A stretch of 64,000 bases of DNA from RYN-230 sp963837515 (GTDB lineage: Bacteria > Actinomycetota > Actinomycetes > Streptosporangiales > Streptosporangiaceae). A program made the position numbers and the translations under genes. Location: NCBI GenBank assembly GCA_963837515.1, contig CAWINT010000007.1:284033-348032 (forward strand). Direction: 5' to 3'. The notes beneath the pieces were generated by a model. That model made no database searches, was not told the DNA's origin, and worked only from the letters and a program-made list of their open reading frames with translations. Positions 36,409-48,232 of this stretch are shown in pieces. Numbering within the stretch: the stretch's first letter is position 1; each line of letters opens with the position of its first letter.

Positions 36409-38088
36409 CTAAGGCTGACCAGCCTGGCTCTCGGCCAGCAGCTGGCTCAGCCCGGCGCGGGTGGCCAGGACGTAGATGCGGTCCTGCGCCGCCAGCCGGT
36501 AATCAGCGGGCGGAGCCCAGTCCACCTCGGGCCCGGCGGCCCGGCGCAGCGCGATGACCCGTACCTCACCGGCGCGGTGCACGCTGCGCACCGGCTGGCC
36601 CGCCAGCCGGGCGCCTGCCGTGACGCCGACGTCCGCGATGAGCAGCACGTGCCGCCCCACCGGGATGGTGCGGAGCACCTGATGCTCGAGCATCGCGGCG
36701 GCGAAGGCCGGGGCGGCCAGGTAGGGCACGCTGCGCGAGATCGTGTTCCCGACCGTCTTCTGCACCCGCTCGGCGAGATCATCATCGGACAGCCGGAGCA
36801 CCAGCCGCAGGTCGGCGGCGAGGGCCCGGGCGTGCAGCGCGGTCTCCAGGTTGACGACGTCGCTGTCGGTCACCGAGACGAGGGCCTGGCTGGTGCGGAT
36901 CCCGGCGGCCCGCAGCGTCTCCTCGCGGTGCGTCTCGCCGATCACCACCCGCATCCCCAGCCGGCGGGCCAGCCGGACCCCGGCCGCGTGCTCGTTCTTG
37001 TCCACGCAGACCACGTCCACGCCGAGGTCGTGCAGCTGGGCGGCGACCCGGGTGCCCACGTTGCCCAGGCCTGCCACGATCACGTGCCCGGACAGCGGCC
37101 GGTCCGGCCCGCGCAGTGAGCCGGTCAGCCGGGCGCCGACCACGGCCGCGGTGACGACGGGCAGCAACGCCATGCCGTCGAAGGTGAGCAGGAACTGGGC
37201 CAGCTTCTCCGGTGCGCTTAGCCCGGAGTTGGTCAGCGCCGCCCCGGCCGTGTCCAGGAAGGTCAGGTAGAGCGCGTTACCGGGTGAGTACCCGCCGGCC
37301 GTGGCCAGCAGCACGAACCCCGCCACTAGAACGCTGAACAGGATCAGGAAGACCACGCCGAACTTGTGCCCGAACAGCAGCCGCGGCAGCCGCGCGGCGA
37401 GCCGCAGCGGCCGCCGGCCCGCCTGGTTCAGCGGGTTACGCGGCGTCCCGTCCGCCACCGACAGCACCAGGTCCGCGGGGTCGGCGTCCGGGGGGAGCAG
37501 CCGGGCCTCGCCGGCTCCGCCGGTGGTGGCCAGGCCGCAGATGGCGTGGGCCGCATCGGTATCGGCCCGGCGCGTCACGTACAGGGTCCGCCCGGCCAGC
37601 CGGACGTGACTGGGGGCCGGCTCGCCTAATGCGGCCGCGACGAAGGAGGGCGCGGCCATCGCCGAGCTGGACAGTACCGCGCAGTCCGGGAAGAAGCTGC
37701 GCATCCGCTCGCCCAGCCCGGTATTGAAGATCCGCATCACCAGCCGCAGGTCCGGGTTCAGCTCCTGGGCCCGCAGCGCGGCATGAAAGTTGGCCAGATC
37801 GTCCCGGCCCATGAGGGCCATGGCCCGGGCCGAGGGCACACCGGCAGCGTTGCAGGCAGCCACGTCGAATTCGGGCCGTTCGATGATCCGGACGCCCGGC
37901 AGCGCGGCGATCCGGCGGCCGTAGCCGCGCTCAGCCGAACCGAGCAGCACGGTGACGCGCTCGGCGTAGTTGGTGCTGAGCTCTTCGGCCATCCGGTAGG
38001 CGAGGGCGTCATCGCCGCAAACGATCAGGTGGTCCCGGGACGGAGCGAGCTGGCGCGGAACCGGGGGCACGGCGAGAGTTAACCACAC
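36409..38088 (-). CDS. Membrane protein with two NAD-binding RCK (TrkA-N) domains
   Basis: A 559-residue protein: RCK1 at ~18-130 (HLIVCGDDALAYRMAEEL), a membrane part at ~240-320 (FGVVFLILFSVLVAGFVLLA, FLDTAGAALTNSG, MALLPVVTAAVVGARL), and RCK2 at ~330-559 (HVIVAGLGNVGTRVAAQL, with TrkA-C-like end). The layout resembles a ligand-gated cation channel inside out, with RCK domains on both sides of one pore unit. The potassium filter T-V-G-Y-G-D is absent; FLDTAGAALTN occupies its place. It is probably a CASTOR-like or nonselective ion channel. It is divergent from the DUF1707 gene. Confidence 0.8.
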   Translation of the reverse strand: MWLTLAVPPVPRQLAPSRDHLIVCGDDALAYRMAEELSTNYAERVTVLLGSAERGYGRRIAALPGVRIIERPEFDVAACNAAGVPSARAMALMGRDDLANFHAALRAQELNPDLRLVMRIFNTGLGERMRSFFPDCAVLSSSAMAAPSFVAAALGEPAPSHVRLAGRTLYVTRRADTDAAHAICGLATTGGAGEARLLPPDADPADLVLSVADGTPRNPLNQAGRRPLRLAARLPRLLFGHKFGVVFLILFSVLVAGFVLLATAGGYSPGNALYLTFLDTAGAALTNSGLSAPEKLAQFLLTFDGMALLPVVTAAVVGARLTGSLRGPDRPLSGHVIVAGLGNVGTRVAAQLHDLGVDVVCVDKNEHAAGVRLARRLGMRVVIGETHREETLRAAGIRTSQALVSVTDSDVVNLETALHARALAADLRLVLRLSDDDLAERVQKTVGNTISRSVPYLAAPAFAAAMLEHQVLRTIPVGRHVLLIADVGVTAGARLAGQPVRSVHRAGEVRVIALRRAAGPEVDWAPPADYRLAAQDRIYVLATRAGLSQLLAESQAGQP

Positions 38089-38250
38089 CGCAGACGATCA
38101 TGACCAGCACGGGGCGGACCGGGCTGGCGCCCGAATCCGCCGGGCCGCGTTGGCCCTCCCGTGGCTACCGCGGGGTATTCTCCGGATTAAAGGGGTGGCG
38201 GAGCGGTAACCAGCAGCAAGAGCCAGGCGGCACCCCGGGGAGGTCCGGCC

Positions 38251-38709
38251 ATGATCGATGACGGCGGTATCCGCGCCTCGGACTCCGACCGCGAGAACGT
38301 CGTCGGGATCTTGCGGGACGCCTACAGCGCCGGCCGGCTCACCCTTGAGGAGTTCGACGAGCGAACCAGTGCCGCCTTCGCCGCGCGGACCTGGGGCGCG
38401 CTGCGCGAGCTCACCGCCGACCTGCCGCATCAGCCCCAGCTGGCGGCCGCCCCGCCGGCCCGGACGGCGCCTTTCCACGACGGCCCGAAGGAGCCGATCA
38501 GGGACGCGCCTCCCCGGCGGCTCAGCCCGATACTGCCGATCCTGGTCCTCTGGCTCGGGGTGGCGGCGACCGTGGACCACCCGCTCGCCTTCCTTCCGGT
38601 CTTCGTCATTGTGCTGCTCGTGCTGCAGGTCGTCAGCCGTCCCGCGCGGCGCCGCGGCGACGGCGGGCCGGGCAGCGGCGCGCCGCGCGGCCCGGACGGT
38701 CCCAGCTGA
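38251..38709 (+). CDS. DUF1707 domain membrane protein
   Basis: A 152-residue protein. The DUF1707 (SHOCT-like) motif is at 7-55: IRASDSDRENVVGILRDAYSAGRLTLEEFDERTSAAF in segments, ending ELTADLP. One or two hydrophobic helices follow at ~92-128, then a short basic tail. The domain is frequent in actinobacterial membrane proteins of unknown role. AGGTCC-rich sequence precedes the ATG. Its end is close to that of pgl on the other strand. Confidence 0.85.
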   Translation: MIDDGGIRASDSDRENVVGILRDAYSAGRLTLEEFDERTSAAFAARTWGALRELTADLPHQPQLAAAPPARTAPFHDGPKEPIRDAPPRRLSPILPILVLWLGVAATVDHPLAFLPVFVIVLLVLQVVSRPARRRGDGGPGSGAPRGPDGPS

Positions 38710-38738
38710 GCCGCAGCGCCGCGCGGTCCGGCTGAGCC

Positions 38739-39518
38739 TCAGCCTGACGCGATCCGGCTGAGCTGAGGCGGCAGCTCCTTCGCGGCGGCCCGGTCCAGCA
38801 GATAGAGGGTGCGTTGCTGGCCCCGGGCCCCGGCCGCGGGCACCTGCACCGGCCCGGCACCGGACAAGGCGAGCCGGACCGCTCCGGCCTTCTCCGGTCC
38901 GGCTGCCAGCACCCACACGTCACGCGCCCGCTGGATGGCGGGCAGGGTCAGGCTGAGGCGGGTGGGCGGCGGCTTGGGCGCGCCACGTACCGCCACCACC
39001 GGGCGGTCGTCGTAGAGCGCGGGCATCCCCGGGAACAGCGACGCGACGTGCCCCTCCGGGCCGATGCCGAGCATCAGCACGTCGAACGAGGGGACCGGGC
39101 CGTGGTCCTGCGGCTCGGCCGCCCGGCGCAGTTCCTCGGCGTAGCGGGCGGCGGCGGCCTCCGGGTTGTTCCCGTCCGGCCCGTCGGCGCCCGGCATCCG
39201 GTGCACCCGGGCCGGGTCCGCGTCGATGTACCGGAGCAGGGCCTGCTCGGCCTGGGCCTCGTTGCGATCCGGGTGGCCGGCGGGCAGGAACCGCTCGTCG
39301 CCCCACCAGATGTCCACCCGGCTCCAGTCGACCGCGGCCAGCGCGGGCGCGGCGGCCAGTTCGGCCAGCACCGCGGTCCCGATCCCGCCGCCGGTCAGCA
39401 CCAGGTGGGTGTGGCCCGCGCTGGCCTGCGCGTCGACCAGCCGGGTGACCAGCCGGGCCGCGGCCGCCTTGGCCAGCAGGCTCGCGTCGTGGTGCACCAG
39501 CACCTCAGGCACGCTCAT
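38739..39518 (-). CDS. pgl: 6-phosphogluconolactonase
   Basis: A 259-residue lactonase of the oxidative pentose-phosphate pathway. Conserved segments are HLVLTGGGIGTAVLAEL, WWGDERFLPAGHPDRNE and DVLMLGIGPEGHVASLFPG, the last holding catalytic residues. It ends the tkt-tal-zwf-opcA-pgl operon and lies three bases after opcA. Confidence 0.95.
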   Translation of the reverse strand: MSVPEVLVHHDASLLAKAAAARLVTRLVDAQASAGHTHLVLTGGGIGTAVLAELAAAPALAAVDWSRVDIWWGDERFLPAGHPDRNEAQAEQALLRYIDADPARVHRMPGADGPDGNNPEAAAARYAEELRRAAEPQDHGPVPSFDVLMLGIGPEGHVASLFPGMPALYDDRPVVAVRGAPKPPPTRLSLTLPAIQRARDVWVLAAGPEKAGAVRLALSGAGPVQVPAAGARGQQRTLYLLDRAAAKELPPQLSRIASG

Positions 39519-39521
39519 CGG

Positions 39522-40460
39522 TCAGGACACGCTGCCGGCCGGGCGGCGGCCCGCTCCGGTCCGGTCGCTGACGAGCGGCTCGATCGTCTCCGCGTACACC
39601 TCGTCGGGATCGAGCCGGCGCAGTTCCTCGGCCAGCAGCTCCGCGGTCTCCCGCCGGTGCAGCGCGACCCGGCGCTCCGGCTCCCCGGGCCGGCGCAGCA
39701 TCGCCACCCGGCCATCCGGGCGGGTGAGCGTCATCTCGCCGTCGCTGGTGTCGAAGATGACCCCGGTGACCCCCGGGCCGCCGGACACCTCCCGGCGGAA
39801 CGGCACCCCGAGGCGGACGGTCAGCCAGGAGGCGATCAGGTCGCCGCTGGGGTTGCCGGCCTCGGCTTCGACGCGCCCGCCGCCGATCGCACCGTGCGGC
39901 TGGTCCAGGGTGGCGGCCAGCAGCGACCGCCACGGAGTGGCCCGGGTCCAGCTCAGGTCGGTGTCCCCGGGGCGGTAGTGGGCCGCCAGGGTGGCCAGGA
40001 CGGCGTGCGGTTCGGCCGCCGCGGCGGCATCGGTGATCCTCCGCTGGGCAAGTGAGCCGAGCGGGTCACCCGACGGGTCATCCGGCGGTGCCCCGGGCCA
40101 CCAGGTCACCACCGGGGTGTCCGGCATCAGCAGCGGGACGACCACCGAGTCCGCGTGCTTGCCCAGCGGCCCGTACATCCGCAGCAGCACGACCTCACCC
40201 GGCCCGGACTCGCCGACCCGGATCTCCGCGTCCAGCCGGCTGGTGGCCTCCGGGCGCCGGGTGATGACGGTCAGCACCCGGCAGGGATGCTCGCGGGCCG
40301 CCTCGCTGGCCGAGCGGACCGCGTCGTACTGAGCGGCCTCGTCGGTGACGATCACCAGGGTGAGCACCATGCCGCTGGCCGGGCCGCCGAGCCGCAGCCG
40401 CGCCTGGCGGATGGCGTCGTGGATCCGGCCGGTCGTCGTATCGGCCAGGTCGATCATCAT
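39522..40460 (-). CDS. opcA: Glucose-6-phosphate dehydrogenase assembly protein OpcA
   Basis: A 312-residue OpcA. The family is required for active or redox-regulated Zwf in actinobacteria and cyanobacteria. Recognisable blocks are MVLTLVIVTDEAAQYDAV, VLLRMYGPLGKHADSVVVPLLMPDTPVVTWWPG and DLSWTRATPWRSLLAATL. It sits between zwf and pgl in the same operon, with start codon ATG at 40460 or 40457. Confidence 0.95.
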   Translation of the reverse strand: MMIDLADTTTGRIHDAIRQARLRLGGPASGMVLTLVIVTDEAAQYDAVRSASEAAREHPCRVLTVITRRPEATSRLDAEIRVGESGPGEVVLLRMYGPLGKHADSVVVPLLMPDTPVVTWWPGAPPDDPSGDPLGSLAQRRITDAAAAAEPHAVLATLAAHYRPGDTDLSWTRATPWRSLLAATLDQPHGAIGGGRVEAEAGNPSGDLIASWLTVRLGVPFRREVSGGPGVTGVIFDTSDGEMTLTRPDGRVAMLRRPGEPERRVALHRRETAELLAEELRRLDPDEVYAETIEPLVSDRTGAGRRPAGSVS

Positions 40461-40482
40461 GAGAGCTGTCCTTCCCGCTGTC

Positions 40483-42201
40483 TCACAGCCGGCGCCAGGC
40501 CCGGCCGTCCCGCTCCATCAGTGCGTCCGCGGACGGCGGCCCGGCCGTCCCGGCCGGATAGGGTTCCGGCTGGCCATGCCGGGCCCAGAAATCCTCGATC
40601 GGGTCGAGCGCCATCCAGGACAACTCCACCTCCTGGTGCCGGGGGAACAGCGGCGGATCACCGATGAGCACGTCCAGCAGCAGCCGCTCGTACGCTTCCG
40701 GACTGCTCTCGGTGAAGGACTCACCGTACGCGAAGTCCATGTTCACGTCCCGCACCTCCATGGCCGAGCCGGGCACCTTGGAACCGAACCGGACCGTGAT
40801 CCCCTCGTCCGGCTGGACCCGGATGACGAGCGCGTTCTGGCCGAGCTCCTTGGTGTCGGTGGCGGCGAACGGCAGGTGCGGGGCACGCTGGAACATCAGC
40901 GCGATCTCCGACATCCGGCGCGGCAGCCGCTTGCCGGTCCGCAGGTAGAACGGCACCCCGGCCCACCGCCGGGTGTCCACGTGCAGCTTGATGGCGGCGT
41001 ACGTCTCGGTGCGCGAGTCCGGCGCGATGCCTTCCTCCTCGAGGAAGCCCCGCACCGGGATACCCCCCTGCCAGCCTGCGGCATACTGGCCACGCGCGGT
41101 GCCGGCGGCCAGGTCCTCCGGCAGCCGCACCGCCGACAGCACCTTCTCCTTCTCGGCCCGTAGCGAATCCGCGTCGAACGAGACCGGCTCTTCCATGGTG
41201 GTGAGCGCGAGCAGCTGCATCAGGTGGTTCTGGATCACGTCGCGGGCCGCGCCGATGCCGTCGTAGTCGCCGGCCCGGCCGCCGATACCGATGTCCTCGG
41301 CCATAGTGATCTGGACATGGTCCACGTACCCGCGGTTCCAGATCGGCTCGTACATCTCGTTGGCGAAGCGCAGCGCCAGGATGTTCTGCACCGTCTCCTT
41401 GCCGAGATAGTGGTCGATACGGAACACCGAGTGCGGTGGGAACACCGCGTTGAGTATCTCGTTGAGCTCCCGGGCGCTCGCCAGGTCGTGGCCGAACGGC
41501 TTCTCGATCACCACCCGCCGCCACGGCCGCGGGTGGCCGGGCGCGGGCGCCGGCACCGAGGACAGGCCGGACCGCTTGAGCTGCTGCACCACGACCGGGA
41601 AGAACTTTGGCGGCACCGACAGGTAGAACGCGTAGTTGCCACCGGTGCCGCGGCTGGCGTCCAGCTCGGCCACGCAGGTGGCCAGCTTGTCGAACGCGCC
41701 GTCGTCGGTGAACTCACCGGGCACGAAACGGACGCCCTCAGACAGCTGCTCCCAGACGGTGTCGCGGAACGGGGTCCGCGCGTGCTCCTTGACCGCCTGG
41801 TAGGTGACCTGGGCGAAGTCCTCGTCCTCCCAGTCCCGCCGGGCGAAGCCGACCAGCGAGAAGCCGGGCGGCAGCAGGCCCCGGTTGGCCAGGTCGTAGA
41901 TGGCGGGCATCAGCTTCTTGCGCGCCAGGTCCCCGGTCACCCCGAAGATCACCAGGACGCAGGGGCCAGCCACCCGGGGGATACGGCGGTCCCGCGGATC
42001 CCGCAGCGGATTGGCCACCGGACCGGTCACCACCGGGGACAGCGCGGTGGGCGCCACCTCGGTGGTCACCCCGCCGGCCGTAGCCTCCGGTGCCCCCGGG
42101 CCCGGGCCGGTGCCGTCCGGGGAGTTGCCCGCGCCTGCGGGGGAGCCGGGCCCGCTGGTCTGGTCGCCGCTGCGGCCGGCGTCGATCGCCGATTCGGTCA
42201 T
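40483..42201 (-). CDS. zwf: Glucose-6-phosphate 1-dehydrogenase
   Basis: A 572-residue Zwf, the NADP-linked entry step of the pentose-phosphate pathway. The coenzyme fold is VIFGVTGDLARKKLMPAIYDL and the active-site signature is RIDHYLGKE. The first ~70 residues are a Gly/Pro/Thr-rich extension not found in the usual ~510-aa enzyme. A downstream start is possible, but the frame is open to the ATG at 42201. About 190 nt separates it from tal, where many relatives keep pgi; no pgi is visible. Confidence 0.96.
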   Translation of the reverse strand: MTESAIDAGRSGDQTSGPGSPAGAGNSPDGTGPGPGAPEATAGGVTTEVAPTALSPVVTGPVANPLRDPRDRRIPRVAGPCVLVIFGVTGDLARKKLMPAIYDLANRGLLPPGFSLVGFARRDWEDEDFAQVTYQAVKEHARTPFRDTVWEQLSEGVRFVPGEFTDDGAFDKLATCVAELDASRGTGGNYAFYLSVPPKFFPVVVQQLKRSGLSSVPAPAPGHPRPWRRVVIEKPFGHDLASARELNEILNAVFPPHSVFRIDHYLGKETVQNILALRFANEMYEPIWNRGYVDHVQITMAEDIGIGGRAGDYDGIGAARDVIQNHLMQLLALTTMEEPVSFDADSLRAEKEKVLSAVRLPEDLAAGTARGQYAAGWQGGIPVRGFLEEEGIAPDSRTETYAAIKLHVDTRRWAGVPFYLRTGKRLPRRMSEIALMFQRAPHLPFAATDTKELGQNALVIRVQPDEGITVRFGSKVPGSAMEVRDVNMDFAYGESFTESSPEAYERLLLDVLIGDPPLFPRHQEVELSWMALDPIEDFWARHGQPEPYPAGTAGPPSADALMERDGRAWRRL

Positions 42202-42391
42202 GTGAGAGCTCCGCTGGCGTTGGTGCCCGCCGCGGCGGGCAGCTGTGCGATGCCGCGACCCCGGTCCCGCAGGTGCGGCCGGACAACAGGCCGGCCCCGG
42301 CCGCGCAGCGCCCGGCGATCGCCGTGGGCCTGCGCGAGCTGGAGCCTGCCGGGAAAGAGAGGCTGGCCGCCGCCCCCCGGCGGCCCGCCGG

Positions 42392-43530
42392 TCATGGCTT
42401 GTCCACCGCGGCCATGTTCGCCTCGATCGTGCCCAGGAACTCGTTCCAGGACGCGGCGAACTTGTCCACGCCCTCTTCCTCCAGCACGCGCACCACGTCG
42501 TCGTAGCTGATGCCCAGCTCCTCCAGGTCCGCGAAGACCTTCCGGGACTGGTCGTAGGTGCCGTGCACGGCGTCCCCGTGCAGCCGCGCGTGGTCCGCGG
42601 TGGCCCGCAGCGTCGACTCCGGCATGGTGTTCACCGTGTCCGGGGCAACCAGATCCACTACGTACATGGTGTCGTCGTACTCCGGGTCCTTGGTGGACGT
42701 GGAGGCCCACAGCGGCCGCTGCGGCTTGGCGCCGGCTTCGCGCAGCGCCTGCCACCGGGGGGAGGCGATCCGCTGCTCGTACAGCTCGTAGGCGAGCCGG
42801 GCGTTGGCGATGGCCGCCTTGCCGCGCAGCGCCGCCGCTTCCGGCGTGCCGAGCTTGTCCAGCCGCCCGTCCACCTCGGTGTCCACCCGGCTGACGAAGA
42901 AGGACGCCACCGAGCCGAGCCGGGACAGGTCCCGGCCGGCCTCGCGGGCCTGCTCCAGGCCGGCCATGAACGCGTCGATGACCTGGCCGTACCGTTCCAG
43001 CGAGAAGATCAGCGTGACGTTCACGCTGATCCCCTCGGCCAGCGCGGCGGTGATGGCGGGCAGGCCTTCGACGGTGGCCGGGATCTTGATGAACATGTTC
43101 GGCCGGTCCACCAGCCACCACAGCGCCCGGGCCTCGGCGATGGTCTTGGCGGTGTCCTTGGCGATCCGCGGGTCGACCTCGATGGACACCCGGCCGTCCA
43201 CCCCGTCGGTGCGGTCGTAGACGGGCCGCAGCACGTCGCAGGCCCAGCGGATGTCGTAGGCGGCGATCATCCGCGCCGCTTCCTCGGTCTTGACCTCGCG
43301 GATGGCCAGGTCAGCGAGCTGCTGGTCGTAGGCGTCGCCCTGGCCCACGGCGTGGGCGAAGATGGTGGGGTTGGACGTCACGCCCTGGACATGCCAGTCG
43401 TCACGCAGTTCCTCGAGGTTGCCGGTGCGCAGCCGGTCGCGGCTGATGTCGTCCAGCCAGATCGACACGCCGCTGGCGGTGAGCTGGCCCAGGATGTCCG
43501 AGCCGGGCTGGGGGGTTGCTGGCTGGGAGG

Positions 43531-43534
<4 letters not shown>
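42392..43534 (-). CDS. tal: Transaldolase
   Basis: A 380-residue transaldolase of the actinobacterial ~370-aa type. The Schiff-base Lys is in NMFIKIPATVEGLPAI; other blocks are VTSNPTIF near the N-terminus and LIFSLERYGQVIDAF. It moves a dihydroxyacetone unit between sugar phosphates. The ATG overlaps the tkt stop by four bases. Confidence 0.96.
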
Positions 43535-45684
<2,150 letters not shown>

Positions 45685-45961
45685 CGTGAGATCAGGGCTC
45701 CTCTCCTGGGGTGCGTCCGGGTCGGGAGGGCGGCGCCGGCCCGCGTCCTGGCGCGAAGATCGATTACTGGCACGACCCTATCCTCAGTCTGGTTTCAGTC
45801 CTGGACTACCCCCGGAGGCCGTTCCTATGGGGGGATCCTCATGCAACCCATCAGCTAGCGCGGGTGGTGGCGGCGCGGGACCCGCCCGAGGTAACCGCGC
45901 GCAACCCCCGGAACCCCCGCCATTCGCCGGCCCGCAAACCGGCCCGGGTACGCTCCCTCGC

Positions 45962-47209
45962 ATGGCGACTCCCGGGCCCGCGTTCGATCCGCGTGCCGTG
46001 ATCGAGGGCCGCCCGGCCGGCCGGCCGCGCGTCGGGGTCATCGCGGGCATCGTCGTGGCGATCGGCTGCGCGATGCTGGTGCTCGGCGGGGACGTGGTGC
46101 AGAGCGTCGACGCCGCGGGGCACAGCGTCGCCCCGTTTCTCATCGCCCTGCCGCTGGCGCTGCTCCCGGTGCCGTTCCTGGTCGGCTGCGTGCTGCTGCT
46201 GGACCGCCTGGAGCCGGAGCCGCGGGTCAACCTGGTGCTCGCGTTCGCGTGGGGCGCGGGCATCGCGGCCCTGCTGGCGGCGGTGATCAACACGGCCGGG
46301 CTGGTGTTCATCACCCAGCCGGCCCTGGGCAGCAGCACCGGGGAGTACGTGTCGGCGACGTTCGGCGCGCCGGTGGTGGAGGAGTCGCTGAAGGGCCTGA
46401 TCCTGATCATTTTGCTGTGGCGGCGCCGGCAGGAACTCGACGGCCCCACCGACGGCATCATCTACGCCGCCATGGTCGGCCTCGGCTTCGCCATGATGGA
46501 GAACATCGGCTACTACATCGGCGCGCTGGTCCGCCCCGAGGTGGGCGGGGTGAAGCTGCTGGGGGCCACCTTCGTGCTGCGCGGCGTGCTGTCCCCGCTG
46601 GCCCACCCCATCTTCACCTCGATGACGGGGCTGGGCGTGGCCTACGCGGCCACCCACCGGAATGGCCGGTGGGCGGTCCCGCTGGGGCTGCTGGCCGCCA
46701 TGCTGCTGCACGGGACCTGGAACGGGCTGTCCGCGTTCGGCTTCGGCGGTCTCGCGCTGGCCTACGCCATCCTGGCCTGCGTGCTGGCCGGCCTGGTCGG
46801 CGTGGTCATCGCCGACCGGCGCCGCATCGTCGGGCTGATCTGGCGCTACCTGCCGGTCTACGAGCCAGGCCTGGTCACCGAGGCGGACCTGCGGATGCTC
46901 AGCACGCTGCGGGCGCGCCGGGCGGCGCGCCGCTGGGCCCGGGGCACCGGCGGTTACAGCGCCGCCCGGGCCATGCAGGACTACCAGCTGGCCGCGACCG
47001 AGCTGGCACTGCTGCACCAGCGGCTGCAGCGCGGGATCATCGACCCGGACCGCTTCGAGGCCCGGCGCCGCGAGCTGCTCGGGCTGATGGCCGTGGCCCG
47101 CCAGGCATTCTTCGCCCGCCAGCCGGAGCCGCCGCACCCGCCGTGGGCGGCCGCCGCCCCGTCAGGGTTCGGCCGGCACCGCCATGGGCCGGGCGGGCAC
47201 GTCCGGTAG
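45962..47209 (+). CDS. PrsW-family intramembrane protease
   Basis: A 415-residue multi-TM protein. The protease motifs are PVVEESLKGLILI (Glu-Glu), FAMMENIGYY, AHPIFTSMTGLGVAY (His) and LLHGTWNGLS (second His) across membrane segments. Bacillus PrsW cleaves an anti-sigma factor; this protein's substrate is unknown. A ~110-residue soluble tail contains ADLRMLSTLRARRAARRWA and ends in a His/Pro-rich piece. The last 48 nt overlap the convergent ctaA gene. Confidence 0.9.
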   Translation: MATPGPAFDPRAVIEGRPAGRPRVGVIAGIVVAIGCAMLVLGGDVVQSVDAAGHSVAPFLIALPLALLPVPFLVGCVLLLDRLEPEPRVNLVLAFAWGAGIAALLAAVINTAGLVFITQPALGSSTGEYVSATFGAPVVEESLKGLILIILLWRRRQELDGPTDGIIYAAMVGLGFAMMENIGYYIGALVRPEVGGVKLLGATFVLRGVLSPLAHPIFTSMTGLGVAYAATHRNGRWAVPLGLLAAMLLHGTWNGLSAFGFGGLALAYAILACVLAGLVGVVIADRRRIVGLIWRYLPVYEPGLVTEADLRMLSTLRARRAARRWARGTGGYSAARAMQDYQLAATELALLHQRLQRGIIDPDRFEARRRELLGLMAVARQAFFARQPEPPHPPWAAAAPSGFGRHRHGPGGHVR

Positions 47210-48211
47210 GCCGGCCGGCTCGGCCTGGCCGCGGTCCCTCGTCGCGAACATCAGCAGCAGGGCCGCGATCCAGATCAGTACCGAGCCGGTGACGTGCACC
47301 CACACCAGGCCGGCCGGCAGCCCGCTGAAGTACTGGCTGTAGCCGATCACGCCCTGCAGGCCGACCAGGCCCAGCAGCAGCCAGCCGAGCCGCCGGGCCC
47401 GCCGCGGCGCCCCGGAGAGCTGCAGGCCGACCGCGAGCACGGCCGCCAGCGTGCCGAGCATCCAGCCGATGTCGGCGTGCAGCTGGGTCACGCCCTCCAG
47501 CGGCAGGTGGTACCGCGGCACGTAGGCCGGGCCACCGCCGCGCTGCGGCACGAACGTGCTCCCGGCCAGCGGCCCGGTCCCGGTGACTACGGTGCCGGCG
47601 GCCAGCATCAGCGCGGTGACCACCACCGTGGCCAGCGCGAACAGCCGCAGCTCCGGCCGGACCAGCCGGGCCGGCCGCGCGTCGCCCTCCGCGCACCGGG
47701 CGTACAGCGTGACGGCCAGGGCCAGGATGGCGCTGGACAGCAGGAAGTGCCCGGAGACGCCCAGCGGGTTCAGGTCGGTGAGCACCACGATCCCGCCGAC
47801 CACCGCCTGGGCCACCACGCCGAGCGGCTGGGCAGCGGCGAGCCACACCAGCCCGCGCCGCCGGGCGCCGCCCGGGCGGAACCGCCAGGCGGTGAGCAGC
47901 ACCAGCACCGCCACCACCATCAGCGCGAAGGTGAGCATCCGGTTGGTGAACTCGATCCAGGTGTGGAACATGGGCTGGCCTGAGGTCCCCGCGGCCACCA
48001 GGCTGCGCGTGGTGCAGTCCGGCCAGTCCGGGCAGCCCAGCCCAGAGGCGCTCAGCCGCACCGCGGCACCGGTCATGATGATCCCCGCGTTGGCGGCGAC
48101 CCCGGCCAGGGCCACCCGCCGCATCGTGACCGCGCTGGGGAAGAGCAGGGCCGCCGCCCAGCGCGGCCAGGCGCGCGGCGAGGGGCTGGCTGAGATCACG
48201 TCCGCTGGCAC
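47162..48211 (-). CDS. ctaA: Heme A synthase (COX15/CtaA)
   Basis: A 349-residue membrane enzyme that oxidises heme O to heme A for cytochrome oxidase. Conserved His and surroundings are GAAVRLSASGLGCPDWPDC, HTWIEFTNRMLTF, LSGHFLL-type VSGHFLLSSAI and VTQLHADIGWMLG, VWVHVTGSVL. Eight TM helices are expected. The GTG at 48211 is the longest reasonable start. No ctaB (heme O synthase) is beside it, although it often neighbours tkt in actinobacteria. Confidence 0.94.
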   Translation of the reverse strand: MPADVISASPSPRAWPRWAAALLFPSAVTMRRVALAGVAANAGIIMTGAAVRLSASGLGCPDWPDCTTRSLVAAGTSGQPMFHTWIEFTNRMLTFALMVVAVLVLLTAWRFRPGGARRRGLVWLAAAQPLGVVAQAVVGGIVVLTDLNPLGVSGHFLLSSAILALAVTLYARCAEGDARPARLVRPELRLFALATVVVTALMLAAGTVVTGTGPLAGSTFVPQRGGGPAYVPRYHLPLEGVTQLHADIGWMLGTLAAVLAVGLQLSGAPRRARRLGWLLLGLVGLQGVIGYSQYFSGLPAGLVWVHVTGSVLIWIAALLLMFATRDRGQAEPAGLPDVPARPMAVPAEP

Positions 48212-48232
48212 GGACCCACTATAGAAGCGCGG

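Noticed and set aside
42202..42391. Candidate pgi remnant between tal and zwf
   Set aside because: All three frames on the coding strand read Arg/Gly/Pro-rich text without Pgi motifs.
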